A DNA stretch of 7,274 nucleotides, from the NCBI GenBank assembly GCA_019309245.1, contig JAFDGP010000223.1, positions 1-7,274 on the forward strand, read 5' to 3'. How positions within the stretch are numbered: position 1 is the first letter of the stretch; each line of letters begins with the position of its first letter. The notes under the pieces are model-generated. The model made no database searches. It saw nothing but the letters and a program-made list of their open reading frames with translations, and was not told the DNA's origin. Positions 1 through 6,011 of this stretch are shown here, piece after piece. Both the position numbers and the translations under genes were made by a program. The DNA comes from Deltaproteobacteria bacterium. Lineage in GTDB: Bacteria; Desulfobacterota; Desulfobacteria; Desulfobacterales; C00003060.

Positions 1-2
1 CT

Positions 3-26
3 TGACAAAATAGTCCAATTTTGTTA
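3..26. promoter_or_regulatory. Inverted repeat, possible operator
   Basis: TGACAAAAT at 3-11 faces ATTTTGTTA at 18-26 across six bases. The arms match at 8 of 9 positions, the inner seven perfectly. A TTGACA hexamer at 2-7 overlaps the left arm, but no good -10 box lies 16-18 bases downstream. The size and symmetry would suit a dimeric repressor of the TetR or GntR type. The AT-rich stem is a poor terminator. Which gene it would control is unclear, because it is about 500 bases from dctP and the left neighbour is outside the window. Confidence 0.35.
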
Positions 27-230
27 CCGAAAAATGCGATAATAGCCGGATTGCAAATGCGTGGACCGCCACAAACGGTCGAAAGGGCCAGGTAACGCAT
101 CCGGCATTGCCGGCGACCCGGTCCTGGTTGGTATCTACCCGCGATGCGCACATCACAATGGGCACAGGCGTTGAGTTCCGTCCTTGATTTTTTAATTTAT
201 GGACGGACACCGGCCATTGACCAGGGCTAT

Positions 231-256
231 CCGTTACCGGAGTGAGGCGTTAACGG
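231..256 (+). promoter_or_regulatory. Leader hairpin
   Basis: CCGTTA (231-236) pairs perfectly with TAACGG (251-256). Past one mismatch, CG at 238-239 pairs with CG at 248-249, leaving an eight-base loop. It lies 14 bases ahead of the terminator-like stem at 271-308, so the two could form a paired leader structure. The function is inferred only from position. Confidence 0.3.
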
Positions 257-270
257 AGAACAGCTTGAAG

Positions 271-308
271 CCGCGGACGGTTTTTTTTGGCAGGCCGCGG
301 TTTTTTTT
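271..308 (+). terminator. Terminator-like stem with T8 tail
   Basis: CCGCGG at 271-276 pairs with CCGCGG at 295-300 and is followed directly by eight T (301-308), the layout of an intrinsic terminator. The 18-base loop is large and itself contains a second run of eight T (281-288). It could end an upstream transcript, or act as an attenuator in a leader of dctP, about 210 bases ahead of its start. It is equally possible that this is slipped or duplicated sequence, since CCGCGG plus T8 occurs twice. Confidence 0.4.
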
Positions 309-485
309 CGGGCGGTCCTGGGGCGTTGAATTAAGATCAGGATGGCCGGGTTGCTCCGGTTGCCGGACGGGAAAAGGAGGTGACAAGGGGGGTCTTTAGT
401 ACGGGTCGAGAGCAAGACGGGGGCCCGGAAGCGGCCTTTTCGGCCTTGCAATCGGTCATCAAACCTGAACCGCTAGGCGACGTTC

Positions 486-502
486 CGACATATGGGATGT
501 CG
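486..502 (+). promoter_or_regulatory. Hairpin abutting the dctP ribosome binding site
   Basis: CGACAT (486-491) and ATGTCG (497-502) form a perfect six-base stem with loop ATGGG. It ends one base before the AAGGAGG ribosome binding site at 504-510. It could stabilise the 5' end of the mRNA, influence ribosome access, or be a protein-binding palindrome in DNA. Confidence 0.35.
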
Positions 503-503
503 C

Positions 504-510
504 AAGGAGG
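504..510 (+). promoter_or_regulatory. Ribosome binding site of dctP, decides the start
   Basis: AAGGAGG is a near-perfect Shine-Dalgarno sequence. An ATG at 511 touches it and cannot be used efficiently. The ATG at 520 is nine bases away and opens a normal signal peptide (MKRILGFF), so 520 is taken as the start. Confidence 0.75.
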
Positions 511-519
511 ATGGTGCTT

Positions 520-1530
520 ATGAAACGGATTCTCGGATTTTTTGTTGCAGCCGTTTTTGTGATCGGATTTTTTCCTGCTTCGTCCCTGGCGGGTGCGGTC
601 ACACTGAGTTATGCGAATTTTCCACCGGCCCCCACGTTCCCGTGCGTGCAGATGGAACGGTGGAAAAAAGAGGTCGAGGCCCGCACCAACGGCAAGGTGG
701 TGATCAACACATACCCTGGCGGGACCCTGCTGGGGGCGAAAAACATGATGGACGGGGTCATTGCCGGCCAGGCGGATATCGGCTGTCTTTGCATGGCCTA
801 TCAGCCCGGGCGCTTTGCCATCACCAATGCGGTGAGTCTGCCTCTGGGTATTCCCAACTCCACGGTCGGGAGCCTGGTCCTGTGGGACCTGTACAAGAAA
901 TACAGCCCGAAGGCATTTTCAAAGGTCAAGGTCCTGACGATGTTTACCACGGCCCCTTCCAATATCATGTCCAAGATCCCCATTCGAAGCCTTAAAGACA
1001 TCAAGGGAGTGGACCTGCGGGCATCGGGTGGCGCGGCGCAGATCCTGAAGGCCTGGGGGGCCAATGCTGTGGGCATGCCCATGCCGGCCACGCCCGAAGC
1101 CCTGCAAAAAGGGGTGGTAAAAGGGCTTTTTTCCTCTCTCGAGGTCATGAAGGACTTCAAATTCGCCGAACTGTGCGGGTATGTGACCATGACGGATACG
1201 GCCGTGTATCCTTTTGCGGTGGTGATGAATATGGACAAGTGGAACGCCCTTCCCAGGGATGTGCGGCAGGTTATGGAAGAGCTCCGCACCCAGCAGGCCG
1301 CGTGGACGGGCGCTTATATGGACAATCATGTCAAAGAGGCGATCGCCTGGTCCAAGCAAACTCACCACGTGGAGGTGATCGAGCTGTCCGCAGAACAAAA
1401 GGCGAAGTGGGACGCCTTGCTGGATCCGATTACCGCGAAATGGATCGCCGACACCCAGGCCAAAGGGCTTCCGGCCCAGGCCGTGGTGGACGATATCCGG
1501 GCGTTTGCTGCGATGTACGCCGGAAAGTAA
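520..1530 (+). CDS. dctP: TRAP transporter substrate-binding protein (DctP family)
   Basis: This is the periplasmic solute receptor of a tripartite ATP-independent transporter; it binds a small organic acid and delivers it to the DctQM membrane complex. The protein has 336 residues, normal for the family. Residues 1-24 or 1-26 are a signal peptide (basic MKR, hydrophobic core, likely cleavage near SLA-GA). Family hallmarks seen are YPGGTLLG near residue 65 with GVIAGQADIG following, LKDIKGVDLR with Arg167 at the position of the conserved carboxylate-binding arginine, and WGANAVGMP...EALQKGVVKG after it. The substrate cannot be read from the sequence; the CoA ligase downstream suggests a carboxylic acid, perhaps aromatic. 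The ATG at 520 is preferred over that at 511 because of Shine-Dalgarno spacing. It heads the dctPQM group but is separated from dctQ by 152 bases. Confidence 0.93.
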   Translation: MKRILGFFVAAVFVIGFFPASSLAGAVTLSYANFPPAPTFPCVQMERWKKEVEARTNGKVVINTYPGGTLLGAKNMMDGVIAGQADIGCLCMAYQPGRFAITNAVSLPLGIPNSTVGSLVLWDLYKKYSPKAFSKVKVLTMFTTAPSNIMSKIPIRSLKDIKGVDLRASGGAAQILKAWGANAVGMPMPATPEALQKGVVKGLFSSLEVMKDFKFAELCGYVTMTDTAVYPFAVVMNMDKWNALPRDVRQVMEELRTQQAAWTGAYMDNHVKEAIAWSKQTHHVEVIELSAEQKAKWDALLDPITAKWIADTQAKGLPAQAVVDDIRAFAAMYAGK

Positions 1531-1682
1531 CGCATCGCGGGGCCGCATCTTAATCATTGACGAGTTTTTGCGAAGTCGTCGAGTCTGAGCCAGACGCAGA
1601 CACGCAGTAAAGCATAGCGCCCAATCGGGCAAAAGGGGACGTTTGCAAGGGCCTCGTAGATGCAAGGCGTCCTGTAGGGATT
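1531..1682 (+). promoter_or_regulatory. dctP-dctQ spacer with hairpins
   Basis: This spacer is unusually long inside a TRAP operon. It holds GACGA/TCGTC (1559-1563/1576-1580), GCCC/GGGC (1619-1622/1627-1630), and a strong composite stem at 1637-1672. In that stem GGACG pairs with CGTCC, then TTGCA pairs with TGCAA, ten base pairs in all around a 13-base loop. No T tract follows, so a terminator is unlikely. A hairpin behind dctP could protect its mRNA and let the binding protein be made in excess over the membrane subunits. The text also resembles dispersed intergenic repeats, which I could not test. Confidence 0.4.
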
Positions 1683-2183
1683 ATGTCGTTTTACAGGGTT
1701 CTGGAAAAGGTCAGTGAGGTATTGAACCGGGTGCTGTTGGGTGTGGCCGGGTTTTTTGTGGCGGCCATGATCGTGCTTACCTGTGCCAACATCTGTTTTC
1801 GCATCCTGTGGGTGCCGGTGAGCGGGACCTTTGAGTTGATGGGATACTTTGGGGCTGTGGCAACAGCCCTTGCCCTGGGGTTTACCCAGATCAAACGGGG
1901 CCATATCGCCGTAGACATCGTGGTCCAGCGCTTTCCAAAAAGGCTCCGAACGCTGCTGGCCGGCATCAACGGCCTGGTGTGCATGGCCTTTTTCGGGGTG
2001 GTGACCTGGCAGATCGCCGAATACGCGATAACGCTCTTTCGTACGGGAGAGGTCACCGAAACCCTCCGGATTGTCTATTATCCTTTTACATTCGCCGTGG
2101 CCCTGGGCTTTGGCGTGCTTTGTCTGGTGTTGCTGACCGATTTTTTGAGGGCGATCCTTGCTGTTGAGGCCGGACCGCGATGA
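1683..2183 (+). CDS. dctQ: TRAP transporter small membrane subunit (DctQ family)
   Basis: DctQ is the small four-helix integral membrane component that pairs with DctM and helps dock the substrate-loaded DctP. The protein has 166 residues, typical for the family. Four hydrophobic segments lie at roughly residues 17-39, 52-70, 90-110 and 132-154. Family-like features are VPVSGTFELMGYFG at the start of the second helix and KRGHIAVDIVV after it. The last four bases (ATGA, 2180-2183) overlap the dctM start, indicating translational coupling. The ribosome binding site is poor: AGGGA at 1676-1680 is only two bases from the ATG, and a hairpin ends at 1672. Translation may therefore be weak or partly dependent on structure. 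The start still fits, as about 15 residues before helix 1 is normal. Confidence 0.9.
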   Translation: MSFYRVLEKVSEVLNRVLLGVAGFFVAAMIVLTCANICFRILWVPVSGTFELMGYFGAVATALALGFTQIKRGHIAVDIVVQRFPKRLRTLLAGINGLVCMAFFGVVTWQIAEYAITLFRTGEVTETLRIVYYPFTFAVALGFGVLCLVLLTDFLRAILAVEAGPR

Positions 2184-3412
2184 ACCCGTATGCCGTTGGC
2201 ATTTTGGGGGTCGCGCTCTTGTTTGCGGTCCTGTTCCTGCTCGGCATGCCGGTGGGCTTTGCCATGGCGGTGGTGGGGTTTTGCGGTTTCGGCTTCGTGG
2301 TGTCATTCAAGGCCGCAATCAACATGGTGGGCGCGGACCTTTGGACGACCTTTTCCAGGTACGGGCTTACGGTGATTCCGCTGTTTATCCTCATGGGATA
2401 TATTGCCTTTTATTCCGGAATCGCAGAAAAGCTTTATGACGCGGCCTATAAATGGTTCGGACACTGGCGCGGCGGGCTTGCCATCGCCACCATCGGCGCA
2501 GATGAGCTCTTTGCGGCGATCTGCGGATCCAACACGGCCACGGCGGCCACCATGGGGGCCGTGGCTCTGCCGCAGATGGACAGGTACGGTTACGATACCA
2601 GGTTGAGCAGCGGCACCGTGGTGACCGGCGGCACCCTTGGCACGGTGATGCCGCCCAGTGTGGTGCTCATAATTATCGGGCTTCAAACCGAGCAATCCAT
2701 CGTCAAACTCTTTCTGGCCGGCATCCTGCCGGCGGTGCTGCTGGGGCTGCTCTTTGTGCTGACCATTGTGGTATTGTGCCGGATGAACCCGGCCCTGGGG
2801 CCTGCAGGGCCGAAGGTGAGCTTTAAGGAAAAGCTCAAGTCCCTGGCCGGGGTTGTGGAGGCCCTGACGATCTTTACCCTGATGGTGACCGCGCTCACCG
2901 GCAGGCTGTCCTTAAAAGGCCTGCTGCGTTCCATGCAGGACACCCTCAAGATATCCTGTATGGTCTTTATGCTGGTGGCAGGCGCCATCATCTTCGGCCG
3001 GTTTCTGGCTGTAACGCGGCTGCCCTTTCTGATTGCCGATGGGGTCTCGCATCTTCAGGTGTCTCGGTTTCTAATCCTGGCCATTATCCTGGTGATCTAT
3101 CTGCTCGGGGGGTGTTTCATTGACTCTCTGGGTTTTTTGGTCCTGACCATCCCCATCTTTTTTCCGCTGGGGGTCGCCCTGGAGTTTGATCCCATCTGGT
3201 ATGCTATAATCCTGACCATGGTCACCACCATGGGGGCCATCACCCCGCCTGTAGGGGTCAACATCTATGTGGTCAAGGCCCTGGCCCCGGAGATCAGCCT
3301 GGGCACAATCTTCGGAAGTGTAAGCTACTTCTTGCTGGCATGCATCGTATGTATCGCACTTTTGATAGCTTTTCCGAAGATTGTGCTGATCATCCCCGCC
3401 ATGATGAATTAG
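2180..3412 (+). CDS. dctM: TRAP transporter large permease (DctM family), lacking a conserved internal segment
   Basis: DctM is the sodium-driven transport subunit of the TRAP complex in the inner membrane. The 410-residue protein shows the first-half core (GSNTATAATMGAVALPQM at about 116-133, GGTLGTVMPPS at 150-160, TEQSIVKLFLAGI at 170-182). It also shows the second-half core (GCFIDSLGFLVLTIPIF from 311, MGAITPPVGVNIYVVK from 351, ending LLIAFPKIVLIIP). Between them, the family normally has a G-x-F-T-P-T-E-A-A stretch after the cytoplasmic segment that begins SLKGV. Here SLAGVVEALTIFTLMVT (221-237) runs straight into ALTGRLSLKGLL (238-249) and the motif is absent everywhere in the protein. 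Roughly 23 residues appear to be missing in frame, which would restore a usual length near 433. The comparison is from memory of the family. The transporter may be impaired unless this is a sequencing or assembly fault. Confidence 0.92.
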   Translation: MNPYAVGILGVALLFAVLFLLGMPVGFAMAVVGFCGFGFVVSFKAAINMVGADLWTTFSRYGLTVIPLFILMGYIAFYSGIAEKLYDAAYKWFGHWRGGLAIATIGADELFAAICGSNTATAATMGAVALPQMDRYGYDTRLSSGTVVTGGTLGTVMPPSVVLIIIGLQTEQSIVKLFLAGILPAVLLGLLFVLTIVVLCRMNPALGPAGPKVSFKEKLKSLAGVVEALTIFTLMVTALTGRLSLKGLLRSMQDTLKISCMVFMLVAGAIIFGRFLAVTRLPFLIADGVSHLQVSRFLILAIILVIYLLGGCFIDSLGFLVLTIPIFFPLGVALEFDPIWYAIILTMVTTMGAITPPVGVNIYVVKALAPEISLGTIFGSVSYFLLACIVCIALLIAFPKIVLIIPAMMN

Positions 3413-3584
3413 GGGAGCAGAAAAAGGCGACCCCCTGGTAGTCATGTCTTCCGGTGCCCGTGAAGGGGCCCGCAGAGAGTGCAGCGGCAGCGCTGAGGGT
3501 TTTGGTTTCTAAACAATCAAATTCGTGTTTTTGCGATAAATTTTTTCTTTTTTGGTTCCGGTTCGTCCGGGTTCAGGAGTGATT
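3413..3584 (+). promoter_or_regulatory. Spacer before the ligase gene, possible separate promoter
   Basis: The left half has two small hairpins, GCCC/GGGC (3456-3459/3466-3469) and CAGCG/CGCTG (3482-3486/3491-3495), neither followed by a clear T tract. The right half (about 3500-3560) turns abruptly AT-rich, as often seen around promoters, but I cannot assign -35 and -10 boxes. TTCGTGTTTTTG at 3522-3533 repeats exactly at 5798-5809 in the dispersed repeat described below. The ligase ribosome binding site is AGGAG at 3575-3579, five bases before the ATG at 3585. Confidence 0.35.
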
Positions 3585-4877
3585 ATGGTAAAAACATTCA
3601 TGCCCAAGGTAACATCCGAGCAAGAGCTGAAGGCATTGCAACTGGAGGGGCTGAAGCGCACCGTGCGCCATGCCTACGAGGGCAGCCCCTTTTACAGGAA
3701 GCGTTTGGACGAGGCCGGGGTGAGCCCGGCGGACATTCGGTCCCTGGATGACTTGAGGCGGCTTCCGCTGACCACGGCCGATGACTTGAAGAGTGATTAC
3801 CCCTTTGCGTTCCTTTCCGTGCCCATGGAAAAGGTGGTGCGTATCCACGCATCCTCGGGGACCACAGGCAAAAGAAAGATCCTGTGCTACACCCGCAAGG
3901 ACATCAGTGACTGGGCGGATATGTTTGCCCGGTGCTATGAGATGGCGGGCCTGACCCGGCAGGATCGCGTTCAAATCGCGGTCGGCTACGGACTCTGGAC
4001 CGCGGGGGCCGGGTTTCAGCTCGGCTGCGAGCGCTTCGGGGCCCTGGCGGTTCCGGTGGGGCCGGGAAACCGCGACATGCACTGCGAGGTCATGGTGGAT
4101 CTTCAAAGCACCGTGTTTTGCTGCACGGCCTCCATGGGACTGCTGATGGCCGAGGAGGTCCATCGTAGGGGGCTCAAAGACCGCATTGCCGTCAAAAAGG
4201 TGATTTTCGGCGCGGAGCGGCACAGCAAGGCCATGAGGAAGCAGATCGAGGCCTACTTCGGCATTGAAGAAAGCTTCGACATCCCGGGCCTGACCGAGCT
4301 CTACGGGCCGGGCACGGGGCTGGAATGCCGCAAACACGAGGGGATTCACTACTGGGCGGATTACTACATCCTGGAGGTCCTGAACCCGGAGACTCTTGAG
4401 CCCGTGGCCCCGGGCGAGATCGGTGAAATGGTGGTCACCACCCTGCGCAAGGAGGCCTCGCCGTTAATCCGGTATCGCACCCGGGACCTGACCCATCTGA
4501 AGCCCGATCCGTGTTCGTGCGGCAGCGTGCTTCCCATGCACGGTCCTTTGTTGGGGCGCACGGACGACATGTTCATCATTCGGGGGGTGAATGTCTATCC
4601 GGGCCAAATCGATGCCCTGCTTTCTCAGGACACCCGGGTGGGAAGCGAATACCAGGTGTTGCTGAGCCGGCGGGACGGCCGCGATTATATGACGATCAAA
4701 GTGGAACGGCCCGGGGTCTCGGATCCGTCGCATGACCAGGCCGTGGCTGCAGACCTCGAAGACCGCATCCGGCGCCGCCTCCTGGTACGGGCCAAGGTGG
4801 TCTTGGTGGACCATGGATCGCTTCCCAGGACGGAAAGGAAAAGCAAACGGGTCTTTGACGAGAGAGCCGAGGAGTAG
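3585..4877 (+). CDS. AMP-forming acyl/aryl-CoA ligase, phenylacetate-CoA ligase (PaaK) family
   Basis: Enzymes of this family adenylate a carboxylic acid with ATP and transfer it to coenzyme A in the cytoplasm. The 430-residue length matches PaaK. Motifs in order: HASSGTTGKRK (88-98, phosphate loop), QIAVGYGLWTAGAG (130-143), FGAER (208-212), PGLTELYGPGTGLEC (234-248), LRKEASPLIRYRTRD (287-301), CSCG (310-313, the paired cysteines common in this family), GRTDDMFIIRGVNVYP (324-339), and LPRTERKSKRV near the C-terminus. In that last motif Lys419 fits the catalytic lysine, with Arg in place of the usual Gly before it. The start at 3585 has AGGAG five bases upstream; a TTG at 3552 in the same frame lacks a ribosome site. 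It is co-transcribed with the LUD gene 13 bases downstream. Phenylacetate itself is not assured as substrate, so no gene symbol is given. Confidence 0.9.
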   Translation: MVKTFMPKVTSEQELKALQLEGLKRTVRHAYEGSPFYRKRLDEAGVSPADIRSLDDLRRLPLTTADDLKSDYPFAFLSVPMEKVVRIHASSGTTGKRKILCYTRKDISDWADMFARCYEMAGLTRQDRVQIAVGYGLWTAGAGFQLGCERFGALAVPVGPGNRDMHCEVMVDLQSTVFCCTASMGLLMAEEVHRRGLKDRIAVKKVIFGAERHSKAMRKQIEAYFGIEESFDIPGLTELYGPGTGLECRKHEGIHYWADYYILEVLNPETLEPVAPGEIGEMVVTTLRKEASPLIRYRTRDLTHLKPDPCSCGSVLPMHGPLLGRTDDMFIIRGVNVYPGQIDALLSQDTRVGSEYQVLLSRRDGRDYMTIKVERPGVSDPSHDQAVAADLEDRIRRRLLVRAKVVLVDHGSLPRTERKSKRVFDERAEE

Positions 4878-4890
4878 GCTAGAGGTCTTG

Positions 4891-5544
4891 ATGAAAAAGC
4901 CGATCCAAAACTACTGGGCCTTGCGCCTGGAGCAAACCCGAAAGGCCCTGGAGAAAAACAATTTCGATGTGTTTGTGGCCAAAGACGGCAGCGAGGCCAA
5001 AGACATCGTGCTCAACACGATCATCCCCTCGATCAAGCCCCGTACCCTTTCCTGGGGTGGATCGGTGACCCTGGTGGCCACCGGGCTCTACGAGGCGCTC
5101 AAAGACGATGCCCGCTACGAAGTCTTGGACACCTTTGATAAGAAGATGCCCAAAGAAGACATGGCCGAGCTTCGAAGACAGGCCCTGCTCGTGGATGTCT
5201 TTATGACCGGAACCAACGCGCTGACCCAGGCAGGACAACTCGTCAACCTGGACATGTACGGCAACCGTGTGGCGGCCATCACCTTCGGGCCGAAACATGT
5301 GATCATCCTGGTCGGAAGAAACAAGATCGTCGCCGATCTGGACGAGGCCGTAAAACGGGTCAAAGGGTATGCCGCGCCGGTCAATGCCATGCGGCTGGAC
5401 AAAAAGACCCCGTGCGTGCACACGGCCGTGTGCGAAGAATGCAAGAGCCCGGAAAGAATCTGCAACACTTGGACCATTACCGAAAAGGGCTTTCCCAAGG
5501 GAAGGACCAAGGTGGTGTTGATCAACCAGGACCTGGGTTTCTAG
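4891..5544 (+). CDS. LUD-domain (DUF162, LutC/YkgG-like) protein
   Basis: The 217-residue protein carries the LUD domain found in LutC/YkgG lactate-utilisation proteins and in many short, poorly characterised homologues from anaerobes. Seen directly: LSWGGSVTLVATGLYEAL (53-70), then TGTNALTQAGQLVNLDMYGN (106-125) followed by RVAAITFGPKHVIILVGRNKIV (126-147), the family core. A C-terminal cysteine group follows, Cys175, Cys181, Cys184 and Cys191 (C-x5-C-x2-C-x6-C), ending in NQDLGF. The cysteines could bind a metal or an iron-sulfur cluster, which is inference. AGAGGT at 4881-4886 is the ribosome site, and an earlier in-frame ATG at 4732 lies inside the ligase gene. No lutA or lutB partner is visible, so a lactate dehydrogenase role is doubtful. 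Its pairing with the CoA ligase suggests a task linked to that acid's breakdown. Confidence 0.88.
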   Translation: MKKPIQNYWALRLEQTRKALEKNNFDVFVAKDGSEAKDIVLNTIIPSIKPRTLSWGGSVTLVATGLYEALKDDARYEVLDTFDKKMPKEDMAELRRQALLVDVFMTGTNALTQAGQLVNLDMYGNRVAAITFGPKHVIILVGRNKIVADLDEAVKRVKGYAAPVNAMRLDKKTPCVHTAVCEECKSPERICNTWTITEKGFPKGRTKVVLINQDLGF

Positions 5545-5562
5545 CGGACCAGCCCGTTTTCA

Positions 5563-5582
5563 GAAGAACAATTCTTCCTTTT
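5563..5582 (+). terminator. Weak terminator candidate after the LUD gene
   Basis: GAAGAA (5563-5568) pairs with TTCTTC (5572-5577) across a CAA loop and is followed by CTTTT, starting 19 bases after the LUD stop codon. The stem is AT-rich and the T tract short, so termination would be weak. A second small stem, ATGTTG/CAACAT (5596-5601/5608-5613), follows without a T run. Confidence 0.3.
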
Positions 5583-5650
5583 GTCATCGGATGGCATGTT
5601 GTTTATGCAACATTAGCACCTGATACCGAGGTGTCGCCCCGGACTCATTT

Positions 5651-5731
5651 ATGGAAGAAACTCTGAAATCAGAAGCCTTAATTCCCAACCCGGACGAGCC
5701 GGAGCCAAAAAAGAAAAAATTTATCACGTGA
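5651..5731 (+). CDS. Possible 26-residue small protein or gene remnant
   Basis: An ATG at 5651 opens a 26-codon frame with a biased, protein-like make-up: an acidic proline stretch (NPDEPEP) followed by KKKKFIT. The nearest Shine-Dalgarno-like sequence, GAGGTG at 5628-5633, is too far upstream (17 bases). The frame stays open a little further upstream, to a stop at 5621-5623, so it could be the tail of a decayed gene. I do not recognise it. It could also be chance. Confidence 0.2.
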   Translation: MEETLKSEALIPNPDEPEPKKKKFIT

Positions 5732-5795
5732 TGTTTTCAAGGCGTCAAGCCGCAAAACACGAAATAAAAGACATTGAGGTTTTCGTGTTTTCGTC

Positions 5796-5897
5796 CTTTC
5801 GTGTTTTTGTGATTATCTTTTTAAGTTTTTGCTGCAAAAAACGCGTATTGTTCTTAATACGCGAGCCGCAATTTGAATCGAGTTTCTTAAGAGGGTT
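5796..5897 (+). repeat. Dispersed intergenic repeat, copy A
   Basis: This stretch of about 102 bases recurs in the same orientation at 6833-6935. The right-hand 48 bases (5850-5897) match copy B at 43 of 48 positions, and all five differences are transitions. Inside is a perfect eight-base stem, CGCGTATT (5842-5849) with AATACGCG (5856-5863), around the loop GTTCTT, which is identical in copy B. Just upstream, 5781-5808 iterates a TTTCGTG-like unit. The family resembles dispersed repeats I associate with sulfate-reducer genomes, from memory only. Confidence 0.75.
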
Positions 5898-5915
5898 GAG
5901 TTTCTTAAGGGGAAT
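5880..5915 (+). repeat. 18-base tandem duplication
   Basis: GAGTTTCTTAAGAGGGTT (5880-5897) is followed at once by GAGTTTCTTAAGGGGAAT (5898-5915), which matches at its first 12 bases and more loosely after. Copy B of the larger repeat has only one unit, so the second was probably gained in copy A. Confidence 0.6.
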
Positions 5916-5929
5916 AACCCTCATACTTC

Positions 5930-5946
5930 CCCCTTTAAAAAAGGGG
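5930..5946 (+). repeat. Small palindromic repeat-like hairpin
   Basis: CCCCTTT (5930-5936) pairs with AAAGGGG (5940-5946) around AAA. The surrounding phrase, continuing with GAGGGGATTT, looks like a C-run/G-run palindrome dispersed in many bacterial genomes. Recognition is from memory. It sits directly right of repeat copy A and about 65 bases before ykgJ. Confidence 0.4.
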
Positions 5947-6011
5947 ACCGAGGGGATTTCCCAACATAGTGTTTTCTCTTTTGCCACTGGGTTCATAGAT
6001 TCACACGAGCC

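Larger units (their letters stand above)
1..519 (+). other. Non-coding, structured region upstream of dctP
   Basis: I see no plausible gene here on either strand; the open frames give low-complexity, Arg/Gly/Pro-rich translations without family character. The region is rich in short inverted repeats: GACCG/CGGTC (64-68/76-80), CCGGC/GCCGG (101-105/109-113) nested inside CCAGG/CCTGG (88-92/123-127), and the stems listed separately at 231-256, 271-300 and 486-502. It may be a long 5' leader for the TRAP operon or the space between two transcription units. No convincing sigma-70 or sigma-54 promoter was found. Confidence 0.5.

Noticed and set aside
2..43. TTGACA at 2-7 with GATAAT at 38-43 as a sigma-70 promoter
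   Set aside because: The two boxes are 30 bases apart, far from the needed 16-18, and no better -10 lies between.
199..399. Small + strand frame in the leader
   Set aside because: No ribosome site, low-complexity translation, and it crosses the two T8 runs.
919..2306. Long - strand open frames across dctP and dctQ
   Set aside because: They lie opposite clear genes, and their Arg/Pro/His-rich translations match no family pattern.
4732..4890. Longer N-terminus for the LUD protein starting at 4732
   Set aside because: This part overlaps the well-conserved end of the ligase in another frame; the ATG at 4891 has a ribosome site and gives the usual family length.
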